DNA from: Flavisolibacter longurius
Lineage (GTDB): Bacteria; Bacteroidota; Bacteroidia; Chitinophagales; Chitinophagaceae
Reading direction: 5' to 3'
DNA: 64,000 bases
Assembly: GCA_014163555.1 (NCBI GenBank)
Contig: JACJGO010000006.1
Coordinates: forward strand, 1-64,000
The notes under the pieces are model-generated. The model was not told the origin of the DNA. It searched no databases and saw only the letters and a program-made list of their open reading frames with translations. Positions 61,526-64,000 of the stretch are shown in pieces. Each line of letters begins with the position of its first letter. The first letter of the stretch is position 1. The position numbers and the translations under genes were made by a program.

Positions 61526-61860
61526 ATAACGTTGAAAAACTTGCAGTGTAATTGATTCTCGGCGCTTCAATAGCCCTTTCATGTTTTTAGCCCTATACAT
61601 CACCATTCAATCAAACAAAATGAATAACTATGTTCTGTCAACGGTGTGTAGCAAGCTATTTTCGTCGCAGTACATTCGAAAATTAGTTTAGGAAAGAGCG
61701 GATTGCAAACCCTGATGGTACAAGCGGTTTAAAACTGTTTGTATTTACGTAGTAAACGTGTGAACACCTTACTTTAAGGGAAGATCTGGCCAAAAAGAAA
61801 TTTCTGCCTATAATGTGTTTCAAGTACATATTCTCCTATCTTTACCCCGGAGATTTGCTT
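61526..61860. other. Intergenic region upstream of the GH13 gene
   Basis: This AT-rich stretch contains no gene that I can support. At 61744-61756 is a small dyad TTTAC-GTA-GTAAA that may be an operator. A TATCTTTAC sequence lies 16 bp before the start, near-matching the Bacteroidota -7 element but too close to be convincing. Confidence 0.4.
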
Positions 61861-64000
61861 ATGAAACGCTTGCTGCTGCTTGTTATTACCGTGGTGTGTG
61901 CCGTTGTTACCAAGGCACAATTGTTAACCTGGTCACCTTCTTTTCCCACTGAAAATAGCCCGCTGGAAATTACCATGGATGCTACCAAAGGCAACCAGGG
62001 TTTGCTGAATCAAACACCAACGTCTGATGTTTATGTGCATACTGGCGTTGTGACAAACCTGAGTGGCGGTGCATGGCGATATGTAAAGTTTAACGCCAAC
62101 TTCAACCAACCGAATGCACCCCTGCAAGCAACCTATCTGGGGAATAATAAGTGGAAATTTACCATTACTGGAAGCTTACGGGATTATTATGGGGTGCCGG
62201 CCGGCGAAACAATTCAAAAGGTTGCCATTCTGTTCCGTAATGGTAGCGGAACAAAAAAACAAGCTAACATCGATGGCAGTGATATGTACATACCTGTTTA
62301 TCCTGCTACAGGATTTGCGGTGCGATTAACGCAACCGGCCACCCAGCCGAAACTGGTTCCTGTACCAGAGCCGCAGACTTGGTCAATCGGTTCTGCCATT
62401 ACCGTTTCGGCCGACGCCAGCAAGGCATCCGCCATGAAGCTATACCACAATGGTGCTGTCATTGCCACCTCCGGCGGTAATGTAACCACGCTTTCAGGCA
62501 ACACCACCATAACCGCAGCCGGCAACCAGCAGATTGTAGCTGAGGCCACCGAAGGAAGTACCACTACCTATGATACCATCACCGTTTTTGTAGCAGGAGC
62601 AACCCCGGTGGCAGCCTTGCCTGCCGGTGTAAAGGATGGCATCAACTATTTGCCCGGCAACACTTCGGTCACCCTGGTACTTCGGGCGCCGGGAAAAAGC
62701 ACGGTCACGGTCATAGGCGATTTTAACGACTGGATGCAAACAACAGCATCGGTTATGAACCGAACACCGGATGGCAAGTTTTTCTGGCTGACCATTAACG
62801 GGCTGACAGCAGGCACCAAGTATGGCTACCAGTACCTGGTGGATGGTAACATCCGCGTTCCCGATCCTTATGCCGAAAAAATCCTGGATCCTTTCAATGA
62901 TCAATATATTCAGGCTTCTACTTATCCTTCCCTGAAGCCATATCCTGCCGGGAAAACGACCGGAATGGTGGGGGTGCTGCAAACAGCCCAGCCGGCGTAT
63001 AACTGGTCGGTAACAAACTTCAGCCGCCCTGATAAAAGAGGGCTGGTGATTTATGAATTGTTGTTACGCGATTTCCTCGCCGCCCACGACTGGAAAACTT
63101 TGAAGGATACTTTAAGCTATTTAAAGCGTCTTGGTGTGAATGCCATTGAGGTAATGCCTTTTAATGAGTTTGAAGGCAACATCAGCTGGGGCTACAATGG
63201 CTACCAGTATTTTGCGCCGGATAAATATTACGGGCCGAAAAATACCATCAAAGAATTTGTAGATGCCTGCCACCAGAACGGCATTGCCGTCATCATGGAC
63301 ATTGTGCTGAACCATACCTACGGTCCTTCGCCCCTGAAAGACCTGTATGGCCTCGCGAATAATCCCTGGTACAATCCTACGGCGCCGCATGCCGCCATTA
63401 ATTTTGGCGATGACTTTAACCACGAAAGCACCGATACAAAAGACTTTTTTACCCGTGTATTGCAACACTGGCTTACCGAGTACAAGATCGATGGCTACCG
63501 TGTGGACTTTTCCAAAGGACTTACCCAAAAAGTTACTACCAGTGATGCGCTGATGTCAGCCTACGATGCGAGCCGCATTGCCATCCTGAAAAATTATTAC
63601 AATGTGGCGCAGGCAGCGTCTCCCAATGCTTATGTTATCCTGGAACATTTTGCCGACAATACGGAAGAAAAAGAACTGGCTGACGCCGGCATGCTACTCT
63701 GGTCCAATGTATGGACAAAATACCAGGAGGCCTCCATGGGTCACCTGGGAAATTCCAATTTCCAGGATGTCATCTATTCCGTTCGTACCTGGACACAGCC
63801 ACATCTCGTCGGTTTTATGGAAAGCCACGATGAAGAACGCATCACGTATAAAAACATCCGGTACGGCAATTCGAACGCATCCTACAACGTCAGGGATACG
63901 GCAACAGCCCTGCAACGCATGTCGCTGAACGCTGCTTTTTTACTGACCATTCCAGGTCCGAAAATGATCTGGCAGTTTGGGGAACTGGGATATGATATTT
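61861..64000 (+). CDS. Secreted GH13 alpha-amylase-family glycosidase (partial, runs off the end)
   Basis: This is the first ~713 codons; the gene continues past the window. It has a signal peptide (MKRLLLLVITVVCAVVTKAQ). An N-terminal beta-rich region follows (to about residue 245), then a CBM48-like domain (VTLVLRAPGKSTVTVIGDFNDW), and the GH13 barrel. Catalytic residues: Asp 549 in IDGYRVDFSKG, Glu 595 in YVILEHFADN, Asp 657 in FMESHDEER. It hydrolyses alpha-1,4 or alpha-1,6 glucans; the exact specificity (pullulanase or amylase type) is uncertain. A C-terminal type IX sorting domain may lie beyond the end. Confidence 0.92.
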   Translation, partial: MKRLLLLVITVVCAVVTKAQLLTWSPSFPTENSPLEITMDATKGNQGLLNQTPTSDVYVHTGVVTNLSGGAWRYVKFNANFNQPNAPLQATYLGNNKWKFTITGSLRDYYGVPAGETIQKVAILFRNGSGTKKQANIDGSDMYIPVYPATGFAVRLTQPATQPKLVPVPEPQTWSIGSAITVSADASKASAMKLYHNGAVIATSGGNVTTLSGNTTITAAGNQQIVAEATEGSTTTYDTITVFVAGATPVAALPAGVKDGINYLPGNTSVTLVLRAPGKSTVTVIGDFNDWMQTTASVMNRTPDGKFFWLTINGLTAGTKYGYQYLVDGNIRVPDPYAEKILDPFNDQYIQASTYPSLKPYPAGKTTGMVGVLQTAQPAYNWSVTNFSRPDKRGLVIYELLLRDFLAAHDWKTLKDTLSYLKRLGVNAIEVMPFNEFEGNISWGYNGYQYFAPDKYYGPKNTIKEFVDACHQNGIAVIMDIVLNHTYGPSPLKDLYGLANNPWYNPTAPHAAINFGDDFNHESTDTKDFFTRVLQHWLTEYKIDGYRVDFSKGLTQKVTTSDALMSAYDASRIAILKNYYNVAQAASPNAYVILEHFADNTEEKELADAGMLLWSNVWTKYQEASMGHLGNSNFQDVIYSVRTWTQPHLVGFMESHDEERITYKNIRYGNSNASYNVRDTATALQRMSLNAAFLLTIPGPKMIWQFGELGYDI

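Noticed and set aside
61837-61845. TATCTTTAC as a Bacteroidota -7 promoter for the GH13 gene
   Set aside because: It lies only 16 bp before the start codon and has no convincing -33 partner.
1-64000. CRISPR arrays, rRNA, tRNA or a diversity-generating retroelement
   Set aside because: No regular direct repeats with spacers, no rRNA or tRNA sequence that I recognise, and no reverse transcriptase gene.

Overview
The window looks like chromosomal DNA from a Bacteroidota bacterium, most likely in Chitinophagales/Chitinophagaceae. This is inferred from gene content: a TonB-type receptor with a carboxypeptidase-regulatory-like N-terminus, PorT-like barrels, gldB next to nadE, a TlpA thioredoxin, a LytS/LytTR pair, many lipoproteins with the Bacteroidota-style SCxx lipobox, and weak ribosome binding sites with A-rich sequence before the starts. 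I see no rRNA, tRNA, CRISPR array, prophage or complete insertion sequence.

Layout. 0-8 kb: small hypothetical genes, an RluE-type pseudouridine synthase, a secreted dienelactone hydrolase, a palindromic repeat cluster, a PhnA-like protein, and a pmbA/tldD protease pair. 8-21 kb: a metallophosphoesterase lipoprotein, an M28 peptidase, exonuclease III, BrkB-, DedA- and DUF4112-type membrane proteins, a BON-domain protein with a long low-complexity N-terminus, a Crp/Fnr regulator, an MFS exporter and an alcohol dehydrogenase. 21-31 kb: a PorT-like barrel, an amidohydrolase, a TonB-type receptor, an endonuclease/exonuclease/phosphatase-family membrane protein, MtfA and a TlpA-type thioredoxin. 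31-38 kb: a decayed phosphate-selective porin, metF, a decayed four-helix-bundle (23S IVS protein) gene between inverted repeats, lptB, gldB and nadE. 38-50 kb: a propeller/barrel outer-membrane protein, a very large TraB/GumN protein, an aminotransferase, gamma carbonic anhydrase, a ParE toxin-antitoxin pair and a korB without korA beside it. 50-64 kb: a dihaem cytochrome, gnd-zwf (oxidative pentose phosphate pathway), a NUMOD4/HNH protein, ligA, a LytS-type histidine kinase with its LytTR regulator, and a GH13 glycosidase that runs off the end.

The most unusual signal is in the repeats. Several sites carry arrays of short degenerate words, often as inverted arms, and many start within a few bases of a stop codon. 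One pair of 19-bp arms (18/19 identical) encloses the decayed four-helix-bundle gene. That layout resembles the 23S rRNA intervening sequences from which the protein family is named, but here it is outside rRNA. Two essential enzymes, NAD synthetase and DNA ligase, carry in-frame inserts (about 76 and 30 codons) made of palindromic repeat DNA, comparable to Rickettsia palindromic elements. I suggest, as inference only, a family of palindromic elements that spreads in intergenic and coding DNA, possibly helped by the four-helix-bundle protein.

Three genes show apparent frame damage: the porin (several lesions), the four-helix-bundle gene (at least one), and the histidine kinase (signal peptide in a different frame from the body). 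The last could be a sequence error.
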